Shown in pieces: positions 50,616-61,537 of a stretch of DNA of 64,000 nucleotides. The stretch is from assembly GCA_002118135.1 (NCBI GenBank), contig BDIU01000118.1, positions 1 to 64,000 on the forward strand, written 5' to 3'. Made by a program: the position numbers and the translations under genes. Position 1 is the first letter of the stretch, and each line of letters starts with the position of its first letter. The DNA comes from Trebouxia sp. TZW2008 (lineage: Eukaryota > Chlorophyta > Trebouxiophyceae > Trebouxiales > Trebouxiaceae). The notes beneath the pieces were generated by a model. That model was given only the letters and a program-made list of their open reading frames with translations. It had not been told where the DNA came from and did not search any database.

Positions 50616-53600
50616 ATGGCATTCCACGGCTGTGAAGACGACCGACGCAAAGGGTCCACTGATGATCAAAATGCAGCGTATGAACCCCTTGAGCTCGAAC
50701 AAGTAAGGCGCAGACAGTCACCGGCCTTCAGGTCAACCTGCCCGCCTGCACACCGTTTCGTATTTGTTGCTTCAGGTCGACGCGAAACGAGCTGTCCGCC
50801 GTATCAGCCGGCATCTGGTCAGCATGTTCTTTGTCCTTGCAACCTTGTGCTATCTAGACCGTGCCAGCTTGTCTTTTGCCGCCAGCCAGCTGCGTGAGGA
50901 CTTGCACTTTTCAGCCTCCACGTATGGCCTGGGCGCAGGTCAGCACCTTGCAAAGCTTGCATGCAAATGCTGCTTTGTCTACGCTGTATCACAGACTTGA
51001 TGCTGCAGGTGTCTTTTTTGTTGGGTATGCATTGTTTCAAATTCCAAGCAATTTGATTTTGGTCAAAATTGGAGCACCAACATGGCTTGGCAGCATGCTT
51101 GCCCTGTGGGGCACTGTTGCTGCATGTTGTGCCTCCATCAGCACTGCTGCGCAGTTTATGCTGCTGCGCTTCCTGCTTGGGGTGGCAGAATGTGCAGCCT
51201 TCCCAGGTGGGCTGAAAAAGCTGGGAACAACTCTATTCATGTCTGGGAAGGGCTTCAACACCTTTCATTGCCTGCGGTGAATGGCCTCTGTCATGCCTGC
51301 ATTGTGTGGCAGATCCTATCCATGCTGACAGCTTGATAATGTGTGCATGTTTTGCCACAGCTTCACATGGTCAGATGCAAGAGCAGCGCGCTATCTCTGA
51401 TTGTCATTGCTCTGCACAAAGACAAGGCATCAGTCTCAGCTTTTGCTCTGCTAATGCATTATGCCTTAGACTTGGCATGTTCATGAGTGACAACAGTATG
51501 TTGCCATGCAGGCATGTGGTACCATCTGTCTCTGTTTCTTGATGCTGATGAGCTTGGAGTGGCGTATGCTGGTGTGACCACTGCAACAGCTCTGAGTCAA
51601 GTCATAGGAGGACCTCTGGCTGCAGTCCTGCTGTTGCTAGATGGAAAATTTGGCCTGCATGGCTGGCAATGGCTGTTCATCTGTGAAGGCATACCAACAG
51701 TGATCTTTGCTGGGTTTCTGAAGGTGAGTGATTTGGGTTATACTTGCATATGTTGATGGTGTAGCTGAAGCGGTTGCTTGTATGTGGGCAGCAGATCGCA
51801 TCTGTCTCCATGTCAGCATGCTGGTTGCTGACAGATAAGGCTGTTCACATTCTGTTGGCGTATGCTGCTTGGGCCAGCTTTTCAAGGCATCTACAGAGCG
51901 TCCATCAGCTTGAAAGGCTTTTGGAGTGACTGCAGTTGTTGACGTTCAGGTGTGCCTAGCACCAAGTCCAGCACAGGCCAAATGCCTAAGTCCAGAGGAG
52001 CGCAGCTGGCTTGCCAAGCGTCAGAATGATGCTATTTTCTCTCGGGAAAAAGCTGCTGGTCACTTCTCAGCAAAAGGTGAAGCAGAATCAATCATGGCTG
52101 CCACTGCTCAACAGCAAGCAGCATGTCATGATATCACATGAACTGCCGAGCTTTGAGTAGGCCGTTTGCCAGGGTGTTTGTAGACCAAGTTGCAGGTTTG
52201 AGGCCAAACTTCAGTGGATGTCAAAAAGTGATGAAAGTTTGTCAAGCAGTGGTGCTGACGCTGTTGTATGCTGGCAGATGGCTTGCTGAATTGGAGGGTG
52301 CTGTACCTGGGACTGGTGTGGCTGTTGATGGAGAGTGCCCTCTTTGGCATCATCTTCTGGTATGTTACATTCTACCTTTGGCGTTGTGGTCTGCAGCCTG
52401 AATCGCGATGTTTGCAAAATCTTGTTCACTCACAATTATACATTTGCGCATTGCCGATCAGCTCAATTGACAAGCAGTTAGCATGACGATGATGTTCGTC
52501 AGCTTCATCCGTCACTTGGGGCTCATAGACATGCTTCAGTCCTGACAGCAGGATTTGATAGGTGTTGTGAAAGATGTTGCAGAGTGTCATGTTGTCAGGG
52601 ACGAGACAAATATGTATGTGCATGATCACTGCAGGTGCCCTCAGCTGATTGAGGCAGGCTTCTATGGCAAGCAAGATGAGCACACCGCTGCAAGCCAATC
52701 AACAGGTAAATTGCTCAGCTGCTGATGCCAGGGTGTCAACATAACATGTCAGCATGTATCAGATGTATGCATCGTTACTGTGTGAGCAATAAGCGGCAGA
52801 TCACTAAAATTGACACCATATGGCTGCAAGAATTCAGATATTCTCTGTCATGAGGTTGGGTGTTCATGCCTTGTGATTTTGCATGCGTAAGCAGAAAGAT
52901 AGTGACGTCGCCGTACTTGTCTTGTCTTGCCACTCTTTATGCTCTTTATGATACTCAGAGAGTCGTGAAGCATGCATTGCTGTGCAACACAAGGTTTGGT
53001 GGTGCAGGAGAAGCAGAAGGAGGTTGGCATGACAGCAAGGTTGCACTGCTATCTGCAGCTGTCTTTGCTCCTGCAGCTGGCGCCATGATGGTCAATGCGT
53101 ATCTGTCCAAAAAGGCTCAGGAGCGCCACTATCATGGCTGTCTACCTGTCTTTGCAGCTGGCCTGTGCTTAGTGTGAGCTGTCCCTCTGCATTGCCTGCT
53201 TTCCTGTTGGGAGAAGCTTGCCTCAGCCTTGCCTATTTTTCTGTAGGCAGCTCCCATGCAGAGGCACTTGCTGTTGCCACAAAAGCTCCTGAAGACTTGC
53301 ATTGCATTCTGCTGTTGCTTTCTGGCAGCCCACTCTGCAGCACTTATATGTGTACATGCATGCATCTCAAGTAAATCATGTGTGCTCTAGGAAAGCCATA
53401 TCCCACTGAACAAAAGCTGGCAATTGCCTCAAGTGGCTGGGGCCACAGGTCTTGTGCGATTCTGAAAGCATCCCACTGCAGCAGAAGCTGAGTGGTTTTG
53501 ATACGTTGAGCAGCTCAATTGCCATAGATCATGGCTGTCCTCAAGTGTGCTGCAAGCTGAGGTGTATGTGGGTTGCAGGCTGATGCCTGTAGCTGAGAGG

Positions 53601-54750
53601 CTAGCTGGATTTACAGCTAGCTTTGTGCTTCTGATTCTGGGGGCAGCAGGCGCCTGGTGTATACATGGTGAGCACTGCACTGAATGAGTCAACAGCATTC
53701 TTGAGCTGACACTTATATAGTCAAGCTGCTTCGTTGTCATTCACATGCACATGCATACAATTACTGCCGTAACTCAATTATGTAGCGTAAGGAAACCTAG
53801 CGTACTGGACTATGTTGCGCTGTTTTGTTCTGTAATGTACGCAATAAGCAGTTGCTGTTGTCAGACTGGTTCATTCATTCAGCAGTCTTGCAGATGACTT
53901 GCAGTAATTTGCCTGCAGGTCCATTGCATTCATGGCCTGCCACCTTCTTACAAGGCAATGCAGCAGCAGCAGGCACAGCCCTCATTAACTCCATGGGGGC
54001 CCTTGGGGGGTTCATTGGGCCCTCCCTCATTGGCTTCCTGGCAGATGACAATGATGAGGATGACTACGATGCTGCCATGGTGGCTGTGGGCATCTTCATG
54101 ATGTGTGCTGGAGTTCTCATGCTAGGTCAGCCCCTGACTGAAAGCGTTACTAACATTAAGGATGTCGGCCTTTTGCTTTATACTTACCAACATTCTTATT
54201 TTCATTCGCAACTTTGATTGCTGTCAGCTATCATTGGGGAATTTTTTGCAAAAAGTGCATCTTGCATGTGGCTGCTTACATTGCGTGCATCCTGCTGACA
54301 TGTGCATCAGGCTGGCGGTGCTTCAAGCCACAGCCATTGCAATCGAGAGATCCTGTAAGAAAAATCCCTCGTGTCTCGCTCCTTGCAATGGCATCAGGAT
54401 TTCGCCAGATGGGCAATGCTGCGCTTGCAGAATTACTTGTCAGCAAGACCATATCTCTGCAGTGAGATACATTGGCCTCAACATAATCACATCTTGTGGG
54501 CTGTTCAGAATCTGTGCTGTGCTTGACAACAGTCTGGCCACTGTGACTGTTGGAAGGTTGTGATGATAAAATGGTGAGCTGACAGCAGAGGCTGCCTGCA
54601 GGGTTTCCAGAACCGCAAATGTCTGGAAATGCTGACATGGGGCAAGATACTGAAAGCTTCAATGAGGGCAAAACTGACCAGGAATTAGAACGGCAGCCCA
54701 TGCTTGAAACCATTCCTTGGGAGCCACACAACGCGGGCCTGCACTTGTAG
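50616..54750 (+). CDS. MFS transporter, anion:cation symporter (ACS) family
   Basis: Twelve-helix secondary carrier related to ACS permeases for organic anions. ATG 50616 begins a hydrophilic 29-codon exon that joins in phase at 50776 to AKRAVRRISRHLVSMFF and CYLDRASLSFA. Exon 51009-51206 carries GYALFQIPSNLILVKIGA and RFLLGVAECAAFPG. Exon 51512-51723 has GMWYHLSLF and HGWQWLFICEGIP, all ACS landmarks. Later pieces are LSPEERSWLAKRQ (51.99 kb), NWRVLYLGLVWLLME (52.3 kb), GGWHDSKVALLSAAVFAPAAG (53.05 kb), a helix at 53.6 kb, and FLQGNAAAAGTALINSMGAL (53.95-54.12 kb). A hydrophilic last exon with an acidic tail stops at ~54750. Exons between 52.4 and 52.95 kb and after 54.12 kb are tentative. 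Substrate unknown. Confidence 0.85.
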
Positions 54751-55613
54751 CAGATGGAGGGCTGCAATCCCATTCAGAAGGCATTGTTCTGGCGCCTATA
54801 GCCCTTCATAGAGCTGGGCTATGTTAGACAAGTACATGAATCTGTTGCCTCGCTGCAAGTTGATTGCAGCAGGCAATGAGAAGCAAGTCTGGTGCTGGAT
54901 CATTGCTTCCCTGACATATGCTGATCTGGAAGCAAAGTCACCATAGTAAACAATAGTGTTGAACAGAAGCTGATTGCTTCTTGGCAAGCAGAATGATGAT
55001 ATGCAGCTGCAGCTGTCAATAGGATGCATTGCAACAGCCGTATATCCTCATATGCTTTCTCAAGAAGCAAGTGTGAAGCCTTGATAGCAAGCCAGACTCG
55101 TGCCTGTGCATGTTGCTCCTTTTCTATCTGTTGTCAGGAATTACTTACCACTCACTTGCTGCTAACGTACTGAGCAGTAACTTCATCAAACGTGAAGGAT
55201 TGTGAAATCTGCAGAGCTGGTCATGCGAATTTCGCCATAGGCTTGCAGATGGTCAGGAGCAATACTCATGAAAGAGTTAATGGCCTTCAGCACAATCTAG
55301 TTTCGCTGTAGGAGACTCTTTTAGTGCCTTGTATCATCCAAAAGCCCCACTCAAGGAGGGCAGGCATGATGCTCGATTGTCTTGTCAGCATGATGAACAG
55401 GCTGAACCAATTTCTTGTCTGAGCATTCAGATGTAATGCCTGCAGTCAAGCATAGCCAGGCATGATCTGATGTCTGCAACTGAGGTCTCTTCTTGACTAT
55501 CTCTATATGCTGAAGCAGTGGATGAAATACAGTCACACTACTATCTACTGAGTAGCAGGCCTATTGAACAAATGTTGATTGAACTCACTCAAAATTTTTC
55601 TTCCAGACGGGCT
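54751..55613. other. Convergent intergenic region
   Basis: About 860 bp between the 3' ends of the MFS and AAE14-like genes. It is AT-rich and low in CpG. Open frames are short and unrelated to known families. Presumably 3' UTRs and spacer. Confidence 0.4.
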
Positions 55614-57425
55614 TTACAGCCTGCTGAATATTCCGGACCTAGCATCCTTGGTCACTTGTGGTCGTCGTAAAGCAGCCAGCACAGCTAGTTTCAATTCACT
55701 CTTCACAATCTTGCCTGATGCATTCCTGGGCAAGGGTGCATACTGTGCCACCATGACTTTAGGAACTTTGAAAGCTGACAAACTGCTCTGCTGGCAAAAG
55801 CGCCTCACAAACAAAGGAGTCAAAGGAACATCAGGTCCAACAACTATGACTGGACCTAAAACAGTCCCTGTCCAAGTAGTCCTTGAACCCAATTGTATGA
55901 CAGCTGCAACTTGCTCGCCAAATCGCTCATGAGGCAAAGCAAACACAGCAGCTGCTTGAATTGCCGCAGCCTGAGTCAATACATTCTCAACCTCAACAGC
56001 ATGCACTGTTTCTCCTCCTGTGCGAATGGTATCCTTGATGCGGCCTGTGAGCCACACTTGGCGTTGATCATCAATTGCCCCCAGATCCCCAGTCTTCAAC
56101 CATTCACCAGGCAAAAACGCAGCTTGCGTTTCTGTTGGCTGATCCCAGTAGCTTGTCATCACATGAGGGCCCCTAGTCAGCAATTCCCCTTGACCAGTTT
56201 CCATGATCTCCAATGCCTCAAAGTGTGTGCTTGCACCTCCCTGCCTAGGTGCTGCCAATACTGCCATTTCAATGCCCGGTGGGGCCGCCCCAACATTGAC
56301 CCTTGGGGGCTGTGCTTCAGGCAAAACGCTAACAGGCTGTGTGATAGGCAGACGTTGCTGTGGGCTGAAGAGGAACTTGAAGGTCATGGAGGAGCAGGCC
56401 TCTGTCATGCCATAAGCGCTATGCACTGTAGCATTGGGAAAGGTGGCCTGCATCTTGAGCTGCAATTGATGTGACATGCCGCCAGCACCCACCAGCACCT
56501 TTTTGATGCTCTTGTAATGCCTAGTATTGCCAGAAGCCATGTCCATTGGGTGTGGCCTCGCAATGCTCTTGTACTGCGTTGGACTGCCAGATGCATTGCT
56601 CGCTGGGCTCGGTCCCGCAAGAGCTGTCAGGTCTGTGATGGTGGCAGGAACACCAATGAAGGATGTGACCTTGCTTTCTTGTATGATGTCCAGAGCAATG
56701 GATGGAACCCAGGATTGCATGAAGATGTGTGTGCCTCCAGCCAGAAGCACAGCCAGGGCTGAAGACAAGCCTCCTATGTGGAATAGGGGTGCTGCATGGA
56801 GGTAGATGTCCTCAGCACTGTAGCCGACAACAGCATTTTTCTGCAGAGCTTGGAAGTGCAGTGCACTATGACTGATGGTTGCTGCTTTTGGAGCTCCTGT
56901 TGTGCCACTTGTGAAGCATATGATGGCTGCATCTGAAGGTGCATAGCGGATGGTGAGAGCAACCCCAAGGTAGCAAGATATCACTGGTTTGTGGACTGAA
57001 AGTCTGCCAGGTTCAGCTGCTTCTTCGTCTTTCATCACAATCGTATGTTGAAGCGACTGACAGCCAGGTTGAGTTGCTAGGTCAAGAAACTTTTGGTTGG
57101 GTGCGTCCACCAGTACGATGCGTGCTTGACAGAGGTTCACTGCGCGTGCAGCTTCTGAAAGGCTCCAGCGCAGGTTCAGAGGAGCAGCAATTGCGCCAGC
57201 AGCTGTGACAGCCAGCAGGCCCTCCAGAAAGGTGTCTGAGCTATCAATCGCCAACAGGACGACTTGTCCAGAAGCCAGGTCAAGGTCTCGTCTGAGAGCA
57301 ATAGCCAAGGCCGCCACACGGGACGATAACTGCTGTGCGGTCTTACGTCGTCCATCGCTGACAGTGATTACTTTCTGTGGTGTTTTGGCAGCAGCTTGTT
57401 GAAGATAGTCGCAGATATGGACCAT
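55614..57425 (-). CDS. AAE14: o-Succinylbenzoate-CoA ligase (AAE14/MenE-like), intronless
   Basis: Acyl-activating enzyme of 603 residues that adenylates and CoA-ligates o-succinylbenzoate on the phylloquinone (vitamin K1) route. It resembles plant AAE14 throughout. It shows the P-loop CFTSGTTGAPKAATISHSA, APLFHIGGLSSA, SAYGMTEACSSMTF, ADP-binding TGDLGAID, and the C-terminal GRIKDTIRTGGE motif with the catalytic Lys in RNASGKIVKSEL. ATG 57425 lies in frame with MVHICDYLQ, matching the HIC start of plant AAE14, so no long transit peptide precedes the enzyme here. It is the only single-exon gene in the window. A 19-residue tandem repeat (copies containing QYKSI and HYKSI) sits in a surface loop before KKVLVGAGG. 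Confidence 0.92.
   Translation of the reverse strand: MVHICDYLQQAAAKTPQKVITVSDGRRKTAQQLSSRVAALAIALRRDLDLASGQVVLLAIDSSDTFLEGLLAVTAAGAIAAPLNLRWSLSEAARAVNLCQARIVLVDAPNQKFLDLATQPGCQSLQHTIVMKDEEAAEPGRLSVHKPVISCYLGVALTIRYAPSDAAIICFTSGTTGAPKAATISHSALHFQALQKNAVVGYSAEDIYLHAAPLFHIGGLSSALAVLLAGGTHIFMQSWVPSIALDIIQESKVTSFIGVPATITDLTALAGPSPASNASGSPTQYKSIARPHPMDMASGNTRHYKSIKKVLVGAGGMSHQLQLKMQATFPNATVHSAYGMTEACSSMTFKFLFSPQQRLPITQPVSVLPEAQPPRVNVGAAPPGIEMAVLAAPRQGGASTHFEALEIMETGQGELLTRGPHVMTSYWDQPTETQAAFLPGEWLKTGDLGAIDDQRQVWLTGRIKDTIRTGGETVHAVEVENVLTQAAAIQAAAVFALPHERFGEQVAAVIQLGSRTTWTGTVLGPVIVVGPDVPLTPLFVRRFCQQSSLSAFKVPKVMVAQYAPLPRNASGKIVKSELKLAVLAALRRPQVTKDARSGIFSRL
56506..56610 (-). repeat. In-frame 57-bp tandem repeat in the AAE14-like gene
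   Basis: TGCTCTTGTA at 56507 recurs at 56564 with similar flanks. The 57-bp spacing keeps the frame and duplicates 19 residues (ASGSPTQYKSI and ASGNTRHYKSI). The plant homologue as I recall it has no such insert. Confidence 0.75.
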
Positions 57426-58225
57426 ATGGCCTTATGTTGTTGACTGACTGCGGCTTCGCCCTGCAGAGAGTGCAGATTAGCCGCAGAAAGATTCGCAACG
57501 GAAGCCAGACAATGGCGGCCTTGCCTGTCGTTGCATGCTTGGCATGAACAGGTGTTCTTACCTGCAGGAGCAGATGCAGCCTTCACGTGTGGCAACAGTG
57601 CTTGTGCAGGATCATCCTGTGTGCATGTGTTTTTGTCTAAATCTCTTGCGCGCAAGCGTCCGACTTTGCAGCCCTTTGCGATGGGCCTCGATCGCGACGG
57701 ATGCAGGCTCCGAAACCAACTTTACTTCACAGAAGAAGCTCAATCGCCTGCTGATGATGTTGCTGATTCAGCTTCTCAGTAATTGCAACATGGCAAGCAT
57801 GACAGAGAAATGTGGCAGCAGTGCACGATTTTCTCACTCATGCAGACCAAATGCTTGCTGCCCTTTTTTGGCATCAGCTGATGCATTTGTACGTTTGTTG
57901 CATGAGGGTCCTTGAACGCCTTGTAGTCTGGCCAGAGGAGGCTCAGAAGACTGTTTGCTGTAGGCAATTGCAATCTCATAAGTGCTATGCAGCAGTGCTA
58001 AGAGCATCACCTTGGCTTACAAGCTTGGCAGTCCTGTAGCTACCTTTGGTAAATCTGGTGATTACATTTGGTAACGGCTTGGTGACGGTTGCTCACAAGT
58101 GCTTCGCTGCGTGTGACTGGCCCTCTGACAAGACAGCGCCACAACCTGCGCCAACAAAGCACCCCTGATTGCTCATAGCGCGTTTTACACATAGATCGTA
58201 GTCCTTGCTTGATTGGCATCACAGC
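57426..58225. promoter_or_regulatory. Divergent promoter region of AAE14-like and RPT5 genes
   Basis: 800 bp between the two starts. CpG is enriched at 57450-57720 and again at 58070-58230. Short plus-strand open frames (for example 57681-57782 and 57812-58039) have no recognised homologue; a small gene cannot be excluded. Confidence 0.4.
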
Positions 58226-60298
58226 ATGGATCTCGAGAAGGAGATCTTCGAGGATGCTGAGGAGGCTTTGCCAGATGAGTTTCAGGGAATGACAGCAGAC
58301 GACATCATGCGCAGAAACCGTCTATTGGACAATGAAATTCGTGTCTTGAAAGATGAATCTCAGCGCTTGACTCTCGATCAACAGTCAATGAAAGAGAAAG
58401 TGAAGGAGAACAAGGAAAAGATCAAACTAAACAATCAGTTGCCATACCTAGTCGGGAACGTTGTCGAGATTCTTGAAATCAAACCTGAGGAAGACGACGA
58501 GGAGGATGGTGCCAACATAGATCTAGACAGCCAACGCAAAGGGAAGTGTGTGGTGCTGAAAACCTCCACAAGGCAAGCAATTTTCCATTTTGTGTGTCAA
58601 GCATGCTTGTCCCAGCATATGTTCCATTTTGTGTGTCAAGAGTCAGCATGCTTGTCCCAGCATCTGTTTCAGGCAGAGCATGAGTGTGGCATGCATATAC
58701 ACGCAATGCACAGTCTTATGTTGTGTCTGTGTGGGCAGGCAGACAATCTTCCTACCAGTTGTTGGGCTGGTTGATGCTGACACAATGAAACCTGGGGATT
58801 TGGTCGGGGTCAACAAAGACAGCTATCTTATACTAGACACACTGCCGTCTGAGTATGATAGCAGAGTCAAAGCAATGGAGGTGACCAAGCCTTGCTGACT
58901 TGACTGTGCCACTCAGCGTTTCACTGTCTATGCCTTGATGCGATGACAGTCATTCACTAGCGGCAGAGAGAAGCTATCAGTGCATCATAGCTTATGTCGG
59001 CTGCCTGTCTGAAGCTGAGGCACACAGAATTCCCAAAAGCACAAAAGTAGATCTCTTGCATCACACAGTGTTGGCTCAAGCAGCCCAGCAAATCATTATC
59101 ACTGTGGTTCAGCTTTGCATCTGTACACAGCTTGATCTTGGCAAACATGCAATCTTGTTTCAGGTAGATGAAAAGCCTACAGAAGATTACAGCGACATTG
59201 GCGGTCTAGACAAGCAAATACAGGAGTTAGTGGAGGCAGTAGTGCTGCCTGTCACGCATAAGGAGAGGTTCAAGAACCTGGGCATCAAGCCTCCTAAGGG
59301 TGTCCTGCTTTATGGGCCTCCTGGCACAGGTATCCTGCACCTATGCTGTGCTTAGTGTCGTCATGACAGCACAGCCGTGTCACTGATACATCAACTGTAT
59401 ACAGCGTTCATGCCTTTTGTGCCAGACATATTCCTCAGTCTGCACCTGCTGTTGTTGTTATACTTTGGGATGGGGCTTGCTGCAGAGCATTGCCTGCGCC
59501 CTGCTGTATTGATGTAGTGTACACTCAACTTCTGCATAGCTGATGCTGAGTTCAAGGCATCTTGGCAGCTGGTGTGCTTAGACCACTGCATTTTTGGCGT
59601 CGTCCACAGCATTGGCTGTCCTATACACATGCATTACTGAGACTCGCCTTGACCAGCTGTTATTGTATGCAGGCAAGACCCTTATTGCACGAGCGTGTGC
59701 AGCCCAAACAAATGCAACCTTTCTGAAGCTGGCAGGCCCTCAGCTGGTCCAGATGTTCATCGGAGATGGTGCAAAGCTTGTACGAGATGCATTCGCACTG
59801 GCTAAGGAAAAGTCACCCTGCATCATCTTCATAGACGAGATTGACGCCATTGGCACCAAGCGTTTTGACAGTGAAGTCAGCGGCGACAGGGAGGTGCAGC
59901 GTACCATGCTGGAGCTGCTGAATCAGCTAGATGGGTTCAGCAGTGACGACAATATCAAGATCATTGCTGCCACAAACAGGGCTGACATTTTAGATCCTGC
60001 CCTGATGCGATCTGGTCGCCTTGACAGGAAGATTGAATTCCCTCATCCCACAGAAGATGCGAGAGCCAAAATCATTCAGATCCATGCCAGGAAGATGAAC
60101 GTGTCTCCAGATGTCAATTTTGATGAGCTTGCTCGTAGCACAGATGACTTCAATGCAGCACAGCTCAAAGCTGTCTGTGTAGAGGCTGGCATGCTAGCGT
60201 TGAGGCGGGACGCCACTGAAGTCAATCATGAAGACTTCAATGAGGGCATCATTGCTGTTCAGGCGAAAAAGAAAGCAAACTTGAACTACTATGCTTGA
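58226..60298 (+). CDS. RPT5: 26S proteasome regulatory particle AAA-ATPase subunit RPT5
   Basis: One of six ATPases forming the base ring that unfolds substrates into the 20S core. Four exons: 58226-58572, 58739-58880, 59164-59329 and 59673-60298. The protein has an N-terminal coiled coil ([20 protein letters not shown]), an OB-fold region, the AAA domain with Walker A GPPGTGKT across the 59329/59673 junction, Walker [12 protein letters not shown], an SRH with [20 protein letters not shown], and the C-terminal [12 protein letters not shown]. The terminal Tyr-Ala with upstream hydrophobic residue is the RPT5 HbYX motif that opens the 20S gate. Intron 1 (58573-58738) must use a GC donor (AG/GCAAGC) to keep the frame. 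ATG 58226 gives the standard [14 protein letters not shown] start. Confidence 0.97.
58590..58672 (+). repeat. Tandem direct repeat in RPT5 intron 1
   Basis: The words TTCCATTTTGTGTGTCAAG and GCATGCTTGTCCCAGCAT each occur twice within about 85 bp of the first intron (units of roughly 35-40 bp). The repeat does not match the flanking exons. Confidence 0.75.
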
Positions 60299-61537
60299 TC
60301 CCAGACCCTGTTTTTTCAGGATGCAACAGCTCCTTACCCTCACAAAGCAAAAGCATGTGCAATGCTGCGAGATGGGGCAGAAGCTTCTGGCATTGCTATC
60401 TGTCACTTGCTTTCGGCGTCAGCACTCTACTAGCTCATGTTGTATTCACTCGATTCATTCACTTGATTCACCCATTCAAGCCACTCAGCAGCTGAAGCAA
60501 AGTTTGAGTCAACCCTGCACCATCAACGGCAAATGCTACAAGGACATGTACATTAAAATATGCTCGAGCGTCAGGATTCTTGAGGGCTGTGATTACGTTC
60601 ATTGGCGCAACAATTCTTGAAACACCAAAGCTGGAGACAACATTTGCCAGTACTTGAAAACGTGTCTCAGAAATTCTTGCTGGTCGATGCCAATTGTTTT
60701 TGTAAAAGTGGCTTCGGCTCAACAAGGAAATGAACAGTACGTACAAGTGCAGTCAAATTGAATCAGAAAACATTGACTTGATGTGATCTCTAGCAAGTGC
60801 AGATGCTCAGTTACGCTCAATTTGCAAAGTAGTTTACATGTAGCACAGCAGCCATGCTCTGTGCACCTCATTGCATAGACAATTTTGTGTCTACATCAAC
60901 TAGATTCTACTTGTGACTGCGGACTGGACAAAAGGGAAGTTGCGTCCTGAGAACATCAGCAGCTGTGTGCACAATATGCTCAGAACATGAAAGTGGCAAC
61001 ACGACAAACACCAAACATGGCTCTCAAAACAGCACAATATGTACTGCTGAAAGCTACTTGTACAATTGCCTGCTACTGGCACAGGACTGTACATGACAAC
61101 AGCAACAATCCCCTCAAACACTCATTGGATCTTCTCTGCATTTTCGAAAACATGGAAAAGCTGTTGCTGAATCTTCTCTGCATTGTAGAAAACATGGAAA
61201 AGCTGTTGCTGCCAAGATGGTCTGGGAGGTCACTCGCAGCCACTTAGTGGCAAGCCAAGTCTCACACTCTTGGCAGTGTGCAGGCTCACTGCTGCATTTG
61301 CTCCTGATACCTACTTCAATCGTCAACAGATTCAAGCATCAGCTTGGCTCCAGCATTGCGCTTCATCCTTTGCAAATCTCGCCATCTGCATATGTGAGGT
61401 AACAGAGTCAGAAGGCTGGCGGCCCAAAGTCTCCATGCTGCACAGGCTGCAAGCACAATGCAACTACAGCCATCACGAATGCACAACAAAATTGCAGCCA
61501 TCACAAAGCGTCAACAGAACCTGGTATCAATGAAAGT
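60299..61537. other. Convergent intergenic region with a 45-bp tandem repeat
   Basis: 1.2 kb between the RPT5 and DnaJ-ferredoxin 3' ends. A direct repeat at about 61125-61215 contains two copies of AACATGGAAAAGCTGTTGCTG, each preceded by CTTCTCTGCATT. No gene is supported; the minus-strand frame at 60468-60746 has no family resemblance. Confidence 0.45.
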
